This document shows positions 8,702 through 16,851 of a DNA stretch of 64,000 nucleotides, piece after piece. The position numbers and the translations under genes were made by a program. This DNA comes from an uncultured Eubacteriales bacterium (lineage in GTDB: Bacteria > Bacillota > Clostridia > Oscillospirales > Ruminococcaceae): NCBI GenBank assembly GCA_900314975.1, contig OMXI01000002.1:1-64000 (forward strand). Reading direction: 5' to 3'. Under the pieces are notes generated by a model. It was not told the origin of the DNA. It searched no databases and worked only from the letters and a program-made list of their open reading frames with translations. Numbering within the stretch: the stretch's first letter is position 1; every line of letters starts with the position of its first letter.

Positions 8702-10597
8702 ATGAAAGGAATTACTCGAAAAATTGCGCGGTTTTTTGTAAGTTTTGCTTTGACTGCTTGTGCTGCGGTTTCTGTTGCAATTTGTGCATCGGCTTATGAT
8801 GCTAAAACTAACCTTTTAAAACAGTATGAACAGACAAAGGATACAGGCATTGTAAATGTAGGTATCAGCGGCAGCTTTATCGACGACATTAACAATGCGG
8901 TCAACAGGGTAAATGCTATCAGAAAAGAAGCCTGCGACCAGGGCGTATGGGACCCGCGAAACAGTTCAAGAAAGCTGACCTCAAGTGATTATGTGCCTAT
9001 ACAGTGGTCGCACGAGCTTGAAGAGGTGGCAAGGCTGCGTGCCGCAGAGGCTGCTATGACTATTGCGCATACGCGCCCGAACGGAAAAAACTGCTTTACT
9101 GTTGCCTCGACCGTTTCTTCAAGCAGCGAGGTACTTGCCTGGAACTATGGCAAGAATATGGTGAACGGGATAAACCAGTTTTATCGTGAGAAAACCGATT
9201 GGGTCAACAAGAATACGAGCGCGGTAACGGGACACTACACCTCGATGATAAACCCAGACAACAAGTATATGGGGCTTGGCTGCTTTTACACCACAGCAAA
9301 GGTAATCTATCCAAACACGCTTTGCGGGCGTTTTTCGTCAAGCACTAAATCGACAACAAAAGGCAGCGCTGTAAGCAGCTGTTATGTTCCGGTTCAGGTT
9401 AAAACGTCGAACCTCTCAAACGGCAGTATCAAGCGAGTTTCGGGCAGTGATACTATAGAGGCAGGTCAGAGCGCATCATATGAGCTTTGGGCTGATGCTT
9501 CCTACAGGACAAATACAAATGTGCTTTTGTACGAAGCGACCTGGAAATCCTCGAATACAGCCGTTGCAACTGTTGATAAGTACGGCAAGGTCACGGGCGT
9601 CAAAACAGGAAGTGCAGTAATAACAGCGACCTGCGGCGGTATATCAAAGTCGGTGACTGTAACTGTAAAGCAGTATCCCCTGTCGACGCGCATTTCAGGT
9701 AAGAACAGATTTGCCACATCTGTTGAAATATCAAAAGCAACTTATACAAAGGCGGATACGGTTGTTATAGCATCGGGAATGGACTTTGCTGACGCACTTT
9801 GCAGCGTTTCGCTTGCAAATGCATATAAAGCGCCGATACTACTTGTTACAAAGGACACAGTCGGTGATGATGTACTTGGCGAGATAAAGAGGCTTGGTGC
9901 TAAAACCGCGCTGATAATCGGCGGAACGGGTGTTGTAGGTACAAGCGTTGAGAGCAAGCTGAAATCGGCTGGTCTTAATACCGAAAGAATTGCGGGAAAG
10001 ACAAGATTTGAGACCGCGGTTTTATCAGCACAAAGGCTAAAGGATAAGGGCTACGCGCCAAAGAGCTTGTTTATAGTTTATTACAACAGCTATGCAGATG
10101 CACTTTCGGCAAGCAATGTCGCTGCTATGCTAAATGCCCCGATTCTTTATGTGAAGACAACAGGTGATATTGACAGCACAACAAAGCAGTATCTGTCAGC
10201 TGTAAAATCAAGCGTTGCAAATGTATATGTAATCGGCGGTACGGGTGTTATAAGCGAACAGATGAGCAGCAATATCAAATCGTGTGTCGGCAAAACCCCT
10301 GTAAGAGTTGCTGGACAGAACAGATACGAGACCTGTGTTGAGATAAATAAAAAGTTTGCATCAACTATAACCAGCCGCAATCTTTGTATTGCAACTGGGC
10401 AGGACTTCCCCGATGCACTTGCAGGCGGTGTTTACTCGGCAACAAACGGCACAGCACTGTTTTTGGCAGACGTCTCTTTGAACAGTGCGCAGACAGCATA
10501 TTTAAAATCAAAAGCTGCGGAAAAACTGATTGTTTTTGGCGGTGACGGACCTGTGCCTAACGCGATGATACAAAAAATCAAACAAAGCAGTGTATAA
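8702..10597 (+). CDS. Secreted CAP-domain protein with Ig-like and three CWB2 cell-wall-binding repeats
   Basis: A 631-residue exported protein. The signal peptide is residues 1 to about 31 (KGITRKIARFF... ending ASA). A CAP/SCP domain (about 45-230) includes VNAIRKEACD and IAHTRPNGKNCF. A BIG2-type Ig fold (about 245-322) has TWKSSNTAVATVDKYGKVTG. Three CWB2 (PF04122-type) repeats fill the rest, each with R(I/V)AGKxRFET, DFADAL and IGGTG(V)V motifs; the third ends VFGGDGPVPNA. CWB2 triplets anchor proteins non-covalently to wall polymers in Clostridia. A TTG at 8684 is in frame, but the ribosome-binding site GGAGGTG overlaps it, so the ATG at 8702 is the start. CAP activity is unknown. Confidence 0.9.
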   Translation: MKGITRKIARFFVSFALTACAAVSVAICASAYDAKTNLLKQYEQTKDTGIVNVGISGSFIDDINNAVNRVNAIRKEACDQGVWDPRNSSRKLTSSDYVPIQWSHELEEVARLRAAEAAMTIAHTRPNGKNCFTVASTVSSSSEVLAWNYGKNMVNGINQFYREKTDWVNKNTSAVTGHYTSMINPDNKYMGLGCFYTTAKVIYPNTLCGRFSSSTKSTTKGSAVSSCYVPVQVKTSNLSNGSIKRVSGSDTIEAGQSASYELWADASYRTNTNVLLYEATWKSSNTAVATVDKYGKVTGVKTGSAVITATCGGISKSVTVTVKQYPLSTRISGKNRFATSVEISKATYTKADTVVIASGMDFADALCSVSLANAYKAPILLVTKDTVGDDVLGEIKRLGAKTALIIGGTGVVGTSVESKLKSAGLNTERIAGKTRFETAVLSAQRLKDKGYAPKSLFIVYYNSYADALSASNVAAMLNAPILYVKTTGDIDSTTKQYLSAVKSSVANVYVIGGTGVISEQMSSNIKSCVGKTPVRVAGQNRYETCVEINKKFASTITSRNLCIATGQDFPDALAGGVYSATNGTALFLADVSLNSAQTAYLKSKAAEKLIVFGGDGPVPNAMIQKIKQSSV

Positions 10598-10601
10598 ACA
10601 A

Positions 10602-10645
10602 CATCAAAGGCTTCCCTGTTCATAGCAGAGAAGCCTTTATTATTA
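10602..10645. terminator. Terminator between convergent CWB2 genes
   Basis: AAAGGCTTCCCTG (10606-10618) pairs with CAGAGAAGCCTTT (10626-10638), one mismatch, 7-nt loop. The plus side continues with a moderately T-rich ATTATTACACTTATTTT. The stem is nearly the same as the one at 12868-12897. Confidence 0.65.
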
Positions 10646-10678
10646 CACTTATTTTGTTGTTAAACAAGTATTATTAAC

Positions 10679-12694
10679 TTATACTGCAGCCGCAACGGTA
10701 TTTGCGTGGCTATTGGGGACTGCGCCTGTTCCGCCGAACACGTAAAATGTCTGCGGAGATTTGGTTTTGATGAATGACTTTTGAGTGTCGCTCAACGTGA
10801 GTGTTGCTGCCTTGCCGTTGACAAGGAACAGCGGCGCTTTGTTGTTTGCTGCGAACACGCCTCCTGCGAGTGCGTCCGGGAAATCCATACCCGTTGCCAC
10901 GCAGATAGAATCTCCGTTCAGCGTGTCTTTGAATGTGTTATTTACCGCTACGCAGGTCTCGTATCTGTTTTTGCCCGATAATCTCTTTGGAGTTACTCCG
11001 AGGGCATTACCTGCTTTTTTCATCATATCGTCGGATATAACGCCTGTACCGCCGATGACGTAGGCGTTCTTGACCCTGCCCTTGAGAGATGCAAGATAAG
11101 CAGATGTTGAATCGTCAAGCTCTCCGTTTGTTTTGAGATAAAGCACGGGTGAGCCCTTTACCGCAGCTGCTGCGCTGACTGAAAGTGCGTCTGCGGAATC
11201 GAATGCGTATACAAAGAATACATCTTCGGGGAATTTGTTACCATTTTCAGTCATTAGCGCCTGTGCAATAAATACAGCGGTATCGAACCTTGATTTACCT
11301 GCGATACGGCTGACGTTCAGCTTTTTGTCTTTAAGCTGTTTTTCGACCTCTTCACCTACTGCACCCGTACCGCCGAGGATAATAACATTCTTTGCTTTAA
11401 GACGCTCGATCTCGGCAAGCGTTTCGCTTGGCAGGGATTTCTGTGCTGTAAGCAGAATAGGCGCGTTCATAGCCTTTGCAAGCGATACGCCTGCGAGCGC
11501 ATCAGCGTAGTTTAAGCCGTAAGCGAGAACGACCGTGTCCGCTGTTTCAAAGCCAGCCTTGGATATTTCAACAGCAGTTTCGTATCTGCCCTTGCCTGCA
11601 AGGCGGGTGAACGCCTCGCCCTCTGCCGCCGTTACCTTTGCATAGAACATATAATACGGCGAACCGTCTGCATTGTAGGGACTCATTTCAAAATCAGTCG
11701 TTTTGCCGTTGACGGTAAGCTGCATTGTATCGTTGCCAGCGAACTCATATCCGTCATTTGCAACAAGGCTGACCTCGACATAATACTGCTTGCCCTTTTC
11801 AAACGTACCCGTGAACATTTCATCAAAGCCATCGGGTTTCTCGCTAGGATAGGCTGTGTTGTATGCAGTAAAGTCAAGCTTATAATTCGGATTGCTGTCA
11901 AGGGTTATTGTAGGCTTGGGATTCTGCTCATAGTATACAAAGCCCCATTCCTCATTTTTCTTTCCTTCTGCTTTGACAACAGTGCCAGCCTTTGGCGCAG
12001 CTATATCAACGTTAATAGTATTTATCTTCTGTGTGGGTGCGGGAGCGGTAGAAACATTGACCTTGGTGTAAATGACAGTAGTTGCCTCAAGCTTAAAGGT
12101 TATGGTGTCGACTCTTGTCAAAACTCCGTTTATCATTTGCCAATTACTGAAAACTGAACTACCTATTAAAGAAGTACTGCATTTACCTGTATCTATTGGC
12201 TGGTCTGTATCGCCGTCAAGCTCCGCTTTATCAGCATTGACCCTTGCTTTGAAATCTTCATCCAAATCATAAAGGTTTCCTGAGGTCTCATCGCCAATCG
12301 TGCCCTTGCTTGTATAATACTTTTCAGCAACTTTCTTTGAACTTGTCCAATTTGCATCCATTTCGCTCTGCTTATCGGTGCTGGCTGCAAGTCCGACTTT
12401 TTCTGTGTCTGCTGTTTCGGGGACAAGCTTTGAAAAGTTTTCAGGAAGGCGTTCTCTCATATCGTCAAAGATAGTTTGATAATTGGAAAGATCTGCGGAA
12501 TAAAGATATTGCATCTGAGAAACACCGTCAACAATAATTTCTCCTGCATAAAGTGAGGATTCATTTTGAATCTTCTGAACAGTCTTTACGGTTGCTGACT
12601 GCCTTTGCACCGTGCCTGCAAACGCCGAAAGCGACAGCGAGCTGACAGCAACAGCTGATGCAAGCACAAAAGAGATAAGCCGTTTAAATTTCAT
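10679..12694 (-). CDS. Secreted protein with three CWB2 repeats and an unrecognised N-terminal half
   Basis: A 671-residue exported protein. The signal peptide is about residues 1-26 (KFKRLISFVLASAVAVSSL...AFAG). Residues about 30-360 match no family I can name. They include a hydrophilic section and a beta-rich section (about 225-360, with EKGKQYYVEVSLVANDGYEFAG) resembling the small beta domains common in Firmicute surface proteins. Three CWB2 repeats follow from about 362 (RLAGKGRYETAVEIS, RIAGKSRFDTAVFIA, RLSGKNRYETCVAVN), ending FGGTGAVPN. It faces the other CWB2 protein gene tail-to-tail. Function unknown; a wall-attached surface protein. Confidence 0.85.
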   Translation of the reverse strand: MKFKRLISFVLASAVAVSSLSLSAFAGTVQRQSATVKTVQKIQNESSLYAGEIIVDGVSQMQYLYSADLSNYQTIFDDMRERLPENFSKLVPETADTEKVGLAASTDKQSEMDANWTSSKKVAEKYYTSKGTIGDETSGNLYDLDEDFKARVNADKAELDGDTDQPIDTGKCSTSLIGSSVFSNWQMINGVLTRVDTITFKLEATTVIYTKVNVSTAPAPTQKINTINVDIAAPKAGTVVKAEGKKNEEWGFVYYEQNPKPTITLDSNPNYKLDFTAYNTAYPSEKPDGFDEMFTGTFEKGKQYYVEVSLVANDGYEFAGNDTMQLTVNGKTTDFEMSPYNADGSPYYMFYAKVTAAEGEAFTRLAGKGRYETAVEISKAGFETADTVVLAYGLNYADALAGVSLAKAMNAPILLTAQKSLPSETLAEIERLKAKNVIILGGTGAVGEEVEKQLKDKKLNVSRIAGKSRFDTAVFIAQALMTENGNKFPEDVFFVYAFDSADALSVSAAAAVKGSPVLYLKTNGELDDSTSAYLASLKGRVKNAYVIGGTGVISDDMMKKAGNALGVTPKRLSGKNRYETCVAVNNTFKDTLNGDSICVATGMDFPDALAGGVFAANNKAPLFLVNGKAATLTLSDTQKSFIKTKSPQTFYVFGGTGAVPNSHANTVAAAV

Positions 12695-12731
12695 ACGATC
12701 ACTCCATTCTAATGTGAAATTTTATACATTT

Positions 12732-12760
12732 ATTATACCAAAATTGTTTGGTTAAGTCAA
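12732..12760 (-). promoter_or_regulatory. Promoter of the second CWB2 gene
   Basis: Minus-strand TTGACT (12755-12760), 17-nt spacer, TATAAT (12732-12737) preceded by TTTGG. The start codon is about 38 nt after the -10 box, with GGAGTG as ribosome-binding site. Confidence 0.85.
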
Positions 12761-12861
12761 TAAAACCAATTATATATTTGTAAATTCTATCATTTGCATA
12801 ATCGAGCTGCTTGCTGTTTGTGCAATAATAAGTATTGGTTATATTTTCTTACTTGTGCAGG

Positions 12862-12900
12862 GCGCAAAAAAGGCTTCCCTTTTCAAAGAGAAGCCTTGCC
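12862..12900 (-). terminator. Terminator of pncA-pncB
   Basis: On the minus strand AAGGCTTCTC...GGGAAGCCTT forms a strong stem around an A/T-rich loop and runs into TTTTTGCG. It lies 45-83 nt after the pncB stop. The stem sequence is shared with the hairpin at 10606-10638. Confidence 0.8.
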
Positions 12901-12944
12901 GAAAATTGTTATGCTTTCGGGGGTGTCCTTTAATACCCCTTGTT

Positions 12945-14147
12945 TCACTTCTTGCATTTTTCGCGGTTCAGTCTGAAATCAACCGAGCGTTTCAGGTACT
13001 CAAGATACTCTTCATCACGGCACATAGCCTTGCTTGGTGTGTCTGACAGCTTTGCGACAGGTCTGCCGTTGACATACTGAAGCTTTATAACGATATTCAA
13101 TGCTTCCTCGCAGGTATCGTTGGATACGAACGTTCCTATGCCGAATGAAACCTTTGTCTTATCACGGAAATAGTCGTAAAGCCTTTGTGCTTTGTCAAAA
13201 TCAAGGCTGTCGCTGAAAAGCAGGAGCTTTGTCCGCGGGTCTACTCCGTAGTGCTTATAATGCGTGATTATCTTTTCGCCCCACTCGTACGGGTCACCGC
13301 TGTCGTGCCTGACACCTGTATAGTTATTGACCATTGAACGATTGAAATCGAGCAAAAACAGGTCTGTTGTTACCGTATCGGTAAGTGCTGTACCGTTATC
13401 TCCCTCGTACTCGTTGTACCAGTCCTTCATTGCATAGTAGTTCGTATATGCAAGCGGGATAGAGTCGATACCCTGATACATCTGCACGAACTCGTGCGCA
13501 TATGTGCCGATTGGCGTGACGTTGTATTTCATAGCAAGGTACACGTTTGATGTGCCTATGCAGTTGGTAGTTTCGTTAACAAGGCGGCGGACTGCTTCGT
13601 CCTCCCACTCTCTCGAAAGCCTGCGGCGGCAGCCGAATTCAGCAAATCTGAACATGTAAGTACCGTCGTTCATTGCTTTGATCTTCTTATCGAGCTTTTC
13701 CTCGGCAGACTTGCGAAGCTTGTCATAATTGTATTTCATTCTGAAATAGACCTCGTTGATTATTTCAAGCAGGTAGATCTCAAACTGCATAGCCGAAAAC
13801 AGCGGTCCGTCAACGATTACACAAAGCTCGCCGTCGTCTTTAAGTTCAATGCTGACATAGTCGCGTATCGGGTGCCATAGCCTTAAAAACTCGACATAGT
13901 CGTCTTTTATGAAGCGTATTGAGCGCAGATAGTCAAGCTCCTCTTTTTTGAAGGTGAGGGTGCAGAGGTGGTCGACCTGCTCTTTTATCTCCTGCGCCAT
14001 TTCGGGTGTAAAAACAACGTCCTTGTTTCTGCACTTGAAATAATACTGTCCGCAAAGGTCGGTATGTTTATGGAAAATCACCTGATCCATATTGAATTTG
14101 TAAAGGTCTGTATCAAGCAAGGACACAACGATAGGTTCGAGTTTCAT
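12945..14147 (-). CDS. pncB: Nicotinate phosphoribosyltransferase
   Basis: Converts nicotinate plus PRPP to nicotinate mononucleotide, feeding NadD (also in this window at 26303-26908). The 400-residue length and motifs fit the PncB family: N-terminal LLDTDLYKFNM, FAEFGCRRR (about 168-176), the conserved histidine in GTYAHEFVQMYQ, and RHDSGDPYEWGEKI for the phosphate and PRPP site. It starts at the ATG at 14147, 19 nt after the pncA stop, so pncA-pncB form a nicotinamide salvage operon. Confidence 0.95.
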   Translation of the reverse strand: MKLEPIVVSLLDTDLYKFNMDQVIFHKHTDLCGQYYFKCRNKDVVFTPEMAQEIKEQVDHLCTLTFKKEELDYLRSIRFIKDDYVEFLRLWHPIRDYVSIELKDDGELCVIVDGPLFSAMQFEIYLLEIINEVYFRMKYNYDKLRKSAEEKLDKKIKAMNDGTYMFRFAEFGCRRRLSREWEDEAVRRLVNETTNCIGTSNVYLAMKYNVTPIGTYAHEFVQMYQGIDSIPLAYTNYYAMKDWYNEYEGDNGTALTDTVTTDLFLLDFNRSMVNNYTGVRHDSGDPYEWGEKIITHYKHYGVDPRTKLLLFSDSLDFDKAQRLYDYFRDKTKVSFGIGTFVSNDTCEEALNIVIKLQYVNGRPVAKLSDTPSKAMCRDEEYLEYLKRSVDFRLNREKCKK

Positions 14148-14166
14148 AATTCAGTTCTCCTCTTTT

Positions 14167-14691
14167 TTATAGAATATCGATTTGACAGCTTTTCAAAGTT
14201 TCAAGCGCAGCTTCGTGCTTTTCGTTGGTTACACCTGCGCAGCAAGCGCTATCGACAGATATATCTGCCTGCGGAAAGTTTGCTTTGATGATCAAGGCGT
14301 TTGAAACGACACAAATATCGGTGCAAAGACCGATAAGCTCGACAGAAAATTCTTCCTCCCCTGCTGCCTCGCGGATAAGCTCAGGCAGCTCTACCGAACC
14401 GAAGGTATTTTTTTCAACAAAAGTACATTCCTTGTTTTTAAGAGCTGATTCTATATTCTTGTTCAGTTTCCAGCCGTTCGATTTCTTAATGCAGTGTTTT
14501 ACGGGGAGCTTTTTGCCCTCTGAAGTCTCAAGATAATCGTCAAAGTGCGTATCAAGCGTAACAAATATCTCTCCGTCAAAGTTTTTGATTTTCTTAACAG
14601 CAGCAGGTAAAATTGATACGGCTTGCTGTGAGCCGAGAGCGCCGTCGACAAAATCGTTCTGCATATCAACGACCACAAGAAATCTTTTCAT
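14167..14691 (-). CDS. pncA: Nicotinamidase (isochorismatase-fold cysteine hydrolase)
   Basis: Deaminates nicotinamide to nicotinate for the adjacent PncB. The 174-residue protein shows the fold's catalytic Asp in VVDMQNDFVDG, the metal-site pattern LDTHFDDY, HC in PVKHCIKKSNGWKLN, and the nucleophilic Cys in GLCTDICVVSNAL. The frame opens at a TTG at 14706, but GGAGGT at about 14700-14705 is clearly the ribosome-binding site for the ATG at 14691. Neighbour pncB supports the substrate; related hydrolases act on other amides, so the assignment rests partly on context. Confidence 0.88.
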   Translation of the reverse strand: MKRFLVVVDMQNDFVDGALGSQQAVSILPAAVKKIKNFDGEIFVTLDTHFDDYLETSEGKKLPVKHCIKKSNGWKLNKNIESALKNKECTFVEKNTFGSVELPELIREAAGEEEFSVELIGLCTDICVVSNALIIKANFPQADISVDSACCAGVTNEKHEAALETLKSCQIDIL

Positions 14692-14735
14692 AACACAGAC
14701 CTCCAATTATTTGTGATATAATAACTTTATAATGT

Positions 14736-14764
14736 ATTTTACACTATTAATAATGATTCGTCAA
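14736..14764 (-). promoter_or_regulatory. Promoter of pncA-pncB
   Basis: Minus-strand TTGACG (14759-14764), 17-nt spacer, TAAAAT (14736-14741). It sits between the ribU terminator and pncA. Confidence 0.65.
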
Positions 14765-14785
14765 TAATATTTTGTCATTTTCAGC

Positions 14786-14813
14786 AACAAAAAAAGCCCT
14801 CAAACGAGGGCTT
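14786..14813 (-). terminator. Terminator of ribU
   Basis: On the minus strand AAGCCCTC, loop GTTT, GAGGGCTT, then TTTTTGTTGC. It is 8 nt after the ribU stop. Confidence 0.9.
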
Positions 14814-14820
14814 GGAATGA

Positions 14821-15429
14821 TTACTGTTTATTTCCTTTGAGTATTGGCGAGAGCGGCTTGTAGATAATAATGGTTATAAGCGAGCAAAGCAGACCCTTTA
14901 TAAATGTGAAAGGCAGATTAAAAATGCACAGTGCAGCAAATGTAGACTTTACGCTTGGCATTATCTCCTTGTAAGCGCCAAGGATTGCCGCTTCGCCGCC
15001 ATATGCCTTGAAATAAATAGGATAAACGATAAAATAGTTCAGCGGAAGGCTGATTACTGTAAATGCGACCATACCTATAAGCGTTGCAACAATAGCACCC
15101 TTTTTTGTTTTATGCCTTTTGTAGATAGTTGCTGCTACGAGAACGAAAAATGCGCTTGTTACAAAGTCGAATATATCGCCGATTCCCATTGTGGTACCAA
15201 AGCCCTTAATAAGAACGTGTATGAGGTTCTTGAGCAGGCAGACTACGACACCCTCTATCGGTCCGAGTGCAAAGCCTGTAAGCAGCGAGATAACGTTGGA
15301 AAAATCCAGCTTAATAAAGCCCGGCATAAGAGGTACTCCAAAATCAAGGTAGTACACTACGGTCGCTATTGCTGTCATCATACCGATTATAACGATTTTT
15401 CTTGTTGAGATTCTTTTTTGGTTTTTCAT
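14821..15429 (-). CDS. ribU: Riboflavin ECF transporter S component
   Basis: Membrane-embedded substrate-binding subunit that works with a shared energy-coupling (EcfA/A'/T) module to import riboflavin. The 202-residue protein is highly hydrophobic, with about six membrane segments. It has the S-component features LDFSNVISLLTGFALGP and the N-terminal basic RISTRKIVIIGMMTAIA. The FMN riboswitch directly upstream fixes the substrate as riboflavin or FMN. Start chosen at the ATG at 15429 behind GGAGGAATTATT; an in-frame TTG at 15450 is upstream of that site. No other ecf genes are present here. Confidence 0.93.
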   Translation of the reverse strand: MKNQKRISTRKIVIIGMMTAIATVVYYLDFGVPLMPGFIKLDFSNVISLLTGFALGPIEGVVVCLLKNLIHVLIKGFGTTMGIGDIFDFVTSAFFVLVAATIYKRHKTKKGAIVATLIGMVAFTVISLPLNYFIVYPIYFKAYGGEAAILGAYKEIMPSVKSTFAALCIFNLPFTFIKGLLCSLITIIIYKPLSPILKGNKQ

Positions 15430-15477
15430 AATAATTCCTCCAATAATCAATATATTGGGAGAAACAGCGCAAGGTCA

Positions 15478-15508
15478 AATAAAAAAGCCCTGAACGCAAT
15501 CAGGGCTT
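15478..15508 (-). terminator. Expression-platform terminator of the FMN riboswitch
   Basis: On the minus strand AAGCCCTGA, loop TTGCGT, TCAGGGCTT, then TTTTTATTTG. It is placed between the RFN element and the ribU start, as expected for FMN-dependent transcription termination. Confidence 0.88.
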
Positions 15509-15527
15509 GAAAAAAGTTCTTGTGTCA

Positions 15528-15650
15528 TTTCTTCCATCCGGACTTTACCGTTGGTATCGGATTCTCACCGATTCAGCGCTGTTAAGCGGTCGCGGACTAA
15601 GACTTAAAGTCTATCACCGCCAGTGTGGAGTTTCACCACCCCTGAAATAC
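15528..15650 (-). ncRNA. FMN riboswitch (RFN element)
   Basis: The minus strand carries the conserved RFN blocks in order: AGGGGTGGTGAAACTCC, ACTGGCGGTGAT, GTCCGCGACCGC, GGTGAGAATCCGATACC, and CGGTAAAGTCCGGATGG. The variable P3-P4 arm is short (GACTTTAAGTC). The first block is GGGGTGGTGAAA rather than the common GGGGCAGGGTGAAA. It controls ribU: FMN binding should favour the terminator at 15478-15508. I found no clear separate promoter in the 36 nt between the riboswitch and the upstream CDS; transcription may start inside that CDS or read through. Confidence 0.95.
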
Positions 15651-15685
15651 AAAAGTTATAAAATACTATTCTGTTTTACAGTTAT

Positions 15686-16105
15686 TTATTCGTCGTCCTG
15701 GTCTTCGCCAAAGTCGAATTCAAGCTTTTCGCCGCAGTTTGGGCAATCTATCGAGCCGTCAGCTATGATGTTTTCGCCCAGCATTATCTTGTCGCCGCAG
15801 CTTGGACATACACACTCGTACATCTCTTCATCATCATCGCAGAAATCGCAGTCGCAATCGTCGTCATCGTCCTGCTCGTCATCAAGCTCGTAATAATCCT
15901 CTTCAAGCGCGCCCAGATCCTCGTCTATTGCATCTACAAGGTCAACGGTTTCATCGACCTCTGTGGCAATATCCTCGATCGTATCAGCCATGTCCTCAAG
16001 AACATCAGCCATAAGCTTGAGAATCTTTCCCTCGTTAGTGTTTTCGTCTATCTTAAGACCGTCCATAAGACCTTTGAGGTAAGCAACCTTCTTGCTAAGC
16101 TCCAT
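15686..16105 (-). CDS. CD1247-type N-terminal-domain protein with acidic linker and zinc ribbon
   Basis: A 139-residue cytoplasmic protein of unknown function that commonly follows efp in Clostridia. Residues 1-70 are helical (ELSKKVAYLKGLMDGL...DMADTIEDIATEVDE). Residues about 71-92 are almost entirely Asp/Glu/Cys. Residues about 97-130 form a zinc ribbon with CPSCGD and CPNCGE. The extra cysteines in the acidic run (CDCDFC) are unusual. It starts at an ATG behind GGAGGGATACCT and sits 37 nt after efp. Confidence 0.8.
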   Translation of the reverse strand: MELSKKVAYLKGLMDGLKIDENTNEGKILKLMADVLEDMADTIEDIATEVDETVDLVDAIDEDLGALEEDYYELDDEQDDDDDCDCDFCDDDEEMYECVCPSCGDKIMLGENIIADGSIDCPNCGEKLEFDFGEDQDDE

Positions 16106-16142
16106 AGGTATCCCTCCGTTTCGGTTTATAATGTTAAGTTAA

Positions 16143-16700
16143 TTATGCTCTTTCCATGTACTCGCAGGTTCTTGTATCGATCCTGATCTTGTCGCCTGTG
16201 TTTATGAACAGAGGAACTCTTATCTCTGCGCCTGTTTCAACAGTTGCTGGCTTTGTAGCGTTAGTAGCTGTATCACCCTTGATACCCGGCTCTGTATCAG
16301 TTACCTCAAGCTCTACAAAGTAAGGAGGCTCAACACCGAATACCTGACCCTTGTATGAAAGGATCTTGCAGATCATATTTTCCTTGACAAACTTGAAGTT
16401 GTCAGAAAGCTCCTTGCTGTTTACAGGGATAAGCTCATAGGACTCGGGATCCATAAAGTAATAAAGATCACCGTCATTGTAGGAATACTCCATTTCCTTT
16501 CTCTCAACATAAGCAGTCGGGAATTTAGCAGTAGGGTTGTAAGTCTTTTCAATTACTGAACCCGAAATAACGTTCTTGACCTTTGCTCTTACGAAAGCGG
16601 CGCCCTTGCCAGGCTTAACGTGCTGGAACTCAACGATCTGCATTACGTTGCCGTCCTCTTCAAAAGTCATACCGTTTCTGAAATCACCTGCTGTTACCAT
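16143..16700 (-). CDS. efp: Elongation factor P
   Basis: Binds the ribosome between P and E sites and rescues stalling at polyproline stretches. The 185-residue length and three-domain beta architecture are typical. The tip loop is VKPGKGAAF with Lys at position 32, the residue that many bacteria modify. No epmA-, earP- or ymfI-type modifying gene is visible in this window. The start is an ATG behind TGGAGGTTTTATA; a promoter with a 5'-end hairpin lies upstream. Confidence 0.97.
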   Translation of the reverse strand: MVTAGDFRNGMTFEEDGNVMQIVEFQHVKPGKGAAFVRAKVKNVISGSVIEKTYNPTAKFPTAYVERKEMEYSYNDGDLYYFMDPESYELIPVNSKELSDNFKFVKENMICKILSYKGQVFGVEPPYFVELEVTDTEPGIKGDTATNATKPATVETGAEIRVPLFINTGDKIRIDTRTCEYMERA

Positions 16701-16735
16701 ATTATAAAACCTCCATTTTAATATTCAGCTTTAAA

Positions 16736-16799
16736 GTATGCGTGCCGTCAAGGCACATACCTACATAATAATTGTAACACATTACAAAGCATTTTGCAA
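16736..16799 (-). promoter_or_regulatory. efp promoter with 5'-terminal hairpin
   Basis: Minus-strand TTGCAA (16794-16799), 17-nt spacer, TACAAT (16771-16776). Directly after the expected start point, GTATG-TGCC (16760-16752) pairs with GGCA-CG-CATAC (16746-16736), giving nine pairs with a 2-nt bulge. Such a 5'-end stem may stabilise the mRNA (inference). Confidence 0.6.
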
Positions 16800-16851
16800 G
16801 CATTTTATAGATTTTTGTTACATCTTAATATTTTTTTTACAAGATAGAGGT

